From Aporhodopirellula aestuarii (lineage in GTDB: Bacteria; Planctomycetota; Planctomycetia; Pirellulales; Pirellulaceae): DNA of 33,836 bases. Within the stretch, counting starts at the first letter, position 1. Each line of letters starts with the position of its first letter. Position numbers and translations under genes: made by a program. Location: NCBI RefSeq assembly GCF_023701485.1, contig NZ_JAMQBK010000133.1:1-33836 (forward strand). The letters are read 5' to 3'. The notes below the pieces were generated by a model. The model saw nothing but the letters and a program-made list of their open reading frames with translations, was not told where the DNA came from and made no database searches. Shown one piece after another: positions 32,025 to 33,836 of the stretch.

Positions 32025-32840
32025 ATGAAAGTTGTTCTTTTCTGCGGTGGAATGGGCATGCGAATGCGTGAGTATTCCGAGTCCGTGCCCAAGCCGATGG
32101 TGAAAATTGGTTATCGTCCCATCCTATGGCATGTGATGAAGTACTACGCGCATTACGGCTACAAGGAATTCATTCTTTGTCTTGGCTGGAAAGGGAACGT
32201 GATTAAAGACTACTTTCTCAACTACCAGGAATCGTTGTCAAACGATTTCGTGCTAAGCAACGGTGGTGGCACGATTGACCTACTCAGTAGCGATATCGAA
32301 GATTGGAAGATCACATTTTGCGACACAGGTATCTCATCGAGTATCGGCCAAAGGCTCAAGGCTGTCGAACGCCATCTTGAAGGCGAGGAAAATTTCCTGG
32401 CGAATTACACCGATGGGTTGTGCGATGTGGAATTGCCGGTCTTGGTCGATTTCCATTTGCAGCAACAATCTGTAGCAACTTTTTTGTCGGTCAGGCCATC
32501 CCAGTCGTTTCATACGGTGGTTACTGACGTCGACGGAAAAGTCGAAAAGATCAGCGAAGTACGAAAAGGTGACGTGTGGATGAACGGAGGCTACTTCGTT
32601 TTCTCAAATCGTATTTTCGACTATTTGAACAATGGGAAAGACATCGTTGATGATGCTCTCTCAGATCTAGTGGAAGTCGGTGGAGTCCATTCCATCAAAT
32701 ACGAAGGCTTTTGGGGGTGCATGGACACCTATAAAGAATTCCAACAATTGCAAGATCTGCACGATCGCGGTGAAACTCCCTGGACGGTGTGGCAGGCGTC
32801 GCAGATTGCCAACGAGAGGCCGAGCATTCAATCACCATGA
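32025..32840 (+). CDS. rfbF: glucose-1-phosphate cytidylyltransferase-like enzyme
   Basis: The 271-residue nucleotidyltransferase starts VVLFCGGMGMRMREY followed by VPKPMVKIGYRPILWHVMKY, matching the RfbF-type signature (GGxGxR, PKPMVxIG, ILWHxMKYY). FILCLGWKGNVIKDYF, NYTDGLCDVELP and GGYFVFSN are further family segments. It should make CDP-glucose from CTP and glucose-1-phosphate, which is the substrate of the dehydratase encoded at 17993. The usual Thr of GGxGTR is replaced by Met here, so another nucleotide or sugar is possible. GAGCTTATC precedes the ATG. Its stop overlaps the PIG-L deacetylase start (ATGA). Confidence 0.85.
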   Translation: MKVVLFCGGMGMRMREYSESVPKPMVKIGYRPILWHVMKYYAHYGYKEFILCLGWKGNVIKDYFLNYQESLSNDFVLSNGGGTIDLLSSDIEDWKITFCDTGISSSIGQRLKAVERHLEGEENFLANYTDGLCDVELPVLVDFHLQQQSVATFLSVRPSQSFHTVVTDVDGKVEKISEVRKGDVWMNGGYFVFSNRIFDYLNNGKDIVDDALSDLVEVGGVHSIKYEGFWGCMDTYKEFQQLQDLHDRGETPWTVWQASQIANERPSIQSP

Positions 32841-33487
32841 ATTTCCAACTCAGCGATAACGTTGAATCCGTGCTTTGCCTAGGAGCACACGCTGATGATA
32901 TTGAAATCGGTTGTGGAGCGACGCTTGCTTCATTAGTCGATGCTCGGCCCAACCTGCATGTCGATTGGGTCGTTCTATCGGGTGACTCCACGCGTCGAGA
33001 GGAAGCGGAACAGAGCGCTCACTGCTACCTGGAGAAACTAGAAAGTTCCAACGTCGAAGTGCACGCGTTTCGCGACAGCTATTTCCCGGGTCAGTATGTT
33101 GAAATTAAGGAGTTTCTGCATTCACTGGCCAAACGCACTCAACCGGATTTGATTTTCACGCATCGCATCGAAGACAGGCATCAGGACCATCGCACCATTG
33201 GTGAGTTGACATGGAATGTTTTTCGGGGCCCAACGATTCTTGAATATGAGATCCCAAAGTTTGAGGGCGACCTCTTAGGTGCAAACGTGATTGTTCCGTG
33301 TAGTGAAGAAGATTGCCAACGGAAAGTGTCACGGTTAATGGAGCATTTCGATTCGCAAAAACAGCGGTCTTGGTTTGACGTCGATGTCTTCCGTGGCCAC
33401 ATGCGTTTGCGCGGCATCGAAGGTGCCTGCGATTTGCAGTTTGCAGAGGCCTTTTGGTTGCGAAAAGCGACCTTCAGTCTCACCTGA
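32837..33487 (+). CDS. PIG-L/LmbE family deacetylase
   Basis: This 216-residue protein has the zinc-binding AHADDIEIGCG at 17-27 (His18, Asp21) and RHQDHRT at 114-120 (His115, His118), the PIG-L/LmbE signatures. These enzymes remove acetyl groups from N-acetylated sugars or related molecules. The ATG at 32837 overlaps the stop of the preceding nucleotidyltransferase gene (ATGA), and the next few residues match the family start; an earlier in-frame ATG at 32789 lies inside that gene. It closes the plus-strand operon. It may expose an amino group on a repeat-unit sugar or on the donor made with the upstream cytidylyltransferase. Confidence 0.88.
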   Translation: MNFQLSDNVESVLCLGAHADDIEIGCGATLASLVDARPNLHVDWVVLSGDSTRREEAEQSAHCYLEKLESSNVEVHAFRDSYFPGQYVEIKEFLHSLAKRTQPDLIFTHRIEDRHQDHRTIGELTWNVFRGPTILEYEIPKFEGDLLGANVIVPCSEEDCQRKVSRLMEHFDSQKQRSWFDVDVFRGHMRLRGIEGACDLQFAEAFWLRKATFSLT

Positions 33488-33836
33488 GTGCGGAACGTGA
33501 GATCAAGAACATCGAACGAATAGTTCAGCCGGTAATAGACGCTGATGTCTCGAAGAATATTCGATCATCATCAACGCTTGGTTCCTGAGATAGTCGCATT
33601 TCAATCTCTGCTTCCATGGACTAGAGCATTTTGCTTTTCATTGTGCGACGTAGATGAGATTTGAGAAGATTTGCTCAATTTGCGTCGATGGCGTGCGTAT
33701 TCATTGGGCATGACGCGGAGCCCTCCCCTCGCTGCGCTCGACCCTCCCAAGGGGAGGGTGAAGTCTTGTGGATGTGATTTCGACGCGTCTCACAAGTTGA
33801 ACGAACGGCTTTTGAATGTAACCGTCCACCAGCACC
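33488..33836. other. non-coding end of window
   Basis: No credible gene follows the deacetylase. A weak stem (TCTCAC at 33478-33483 with GTGAGA at 33497-33502) lies at its stop without a T-run. The repeat copy at 33721-33759 is the only clear structure. The end of the polysaccharide operon is probably here, but no strong terminator is visible. Confidence 0.55.
33721..33759. repeat. copy 2 of CCTCCCCTCGCT...CGACCCTCCC dispersed repeat
   Basis: CCCTCCCC (33721-33728) pairs with GGGGAGGG (33751-33758), and inside it ACCCTCCC (33741-33748) pairs with GGGAGGGT (33752-33759). The core shares CCTCCCCTCGCT and CGACCCTCCC with the copy at 3201-3229 about 30 kb away. It is intergenic, downstream of the polysaccharide operon. 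Confidence 0.65.

Noticed and set aside
33478..33502. Stem TCTCAC...GTGAGA at the end of the deacetylase gene as a terminator
   Set aside because: The stem has only six pairs, a 13-base loop and no T-run.
1..33836. CRISPR array, tRNA, rRNA, insertion sequence or transposase
   Set aside because: No regularly spaced direct repeats, no tRNA- or rRNA-like sequence and no transposase motif were seen on either strand.

Overview
The window looks like a chromosomal stretch from a planctomycete, probably a Rhodopirellula-like member of the Pirellulaceae. This rests on a DUF1559 prepilin-like protein next to a small regulatory-domain lipoprotein, an exosortase fused to a long TPR domain, and short dispersed G/C-rich hairpin repeats. 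No ribosomal RNA or marker gene is present, so the assignment is inferred from gene content.

Bases 1-4720 are a mixed housekeeping and remnant zone. On the minus strand it carries a DUF1559 protein (cut by the window edge), a lipoprotein, a CBS-DUF3293 protein, a short TspO/MBR protein and a conserved hypothetical protein. Between them lie a metallophosphoesterase gene that has lost its middle, a probable Fic C-terminal remnant, tandem micro-repeats and hairpin repeats.

Bases 4723-9849 (plus strand) form an exosortase unit: a 1139-residue exosortase-TPR fusion, an EpsI-type partner overlapping it, and a secreted trypsin-like protease. The protease ends in a PELSS-plus-membrane-helix signal that looks like a cargo sorting signal for that exosortase.

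Bases 10126-17767 (minus strand) hold seven co-directional genes: Wzx-type flippase, an unusual acidic/His-motif membrane protein, a C-methyltransferase-type SAM enzyme, acyl carrier protein, AMP-forming acyl ligase, PLP decarboxylase and a GNAT acyltransferase. The ligase, decarboxylase and ACP match the set known to accompany exosortase systems in Proteobacteria.

Bases 17993-33487 (plus strand) hold fourteen tightly packed genes for a Wzx/Wzy-type exopolysaccharide. They start with CDP-glucose 4,6-dehydratase, a class III aminotransferase, a DUF4910 hydrolase and a C-methyltransferase. Then come a Wzz-like co-polymerase, a BY-kinase-like ATPase whose P-loop lysine is missing, and a Wzy/ligase-type membrane protein. 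Then come GT4, GT26 (WecG/TagA), a GDP-mannose 3,5-epimerase-like protein, GT2, a 2OG-Fe(II) oxygenase-like protein, a glucose-1-phosphate cytidylyltransferase-like enzyme and a PIG-L deacetylase. Many neighbours overlap by ATGA or TAATG, which indicates translational coupling.

Taken together, the window encodes a surface-display locus: synthesis and polymerisation of a modified, possibly branched-chain and amino-sugar-bearing polysaccharide, a carrier-protein module that could add an acyl or aminoacyl group, and an exosortase with its own cargo protease. No priming sugar-phosphate transferase, outer-membrane Wza exporter or dedicated regulator was seen, so the locus is incomplete or continues outside the window. 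The least described parts are the exosortase-TPR/EpsI/protease unit and its link to the ACP-ligase-decarboxylase-GNAT module.
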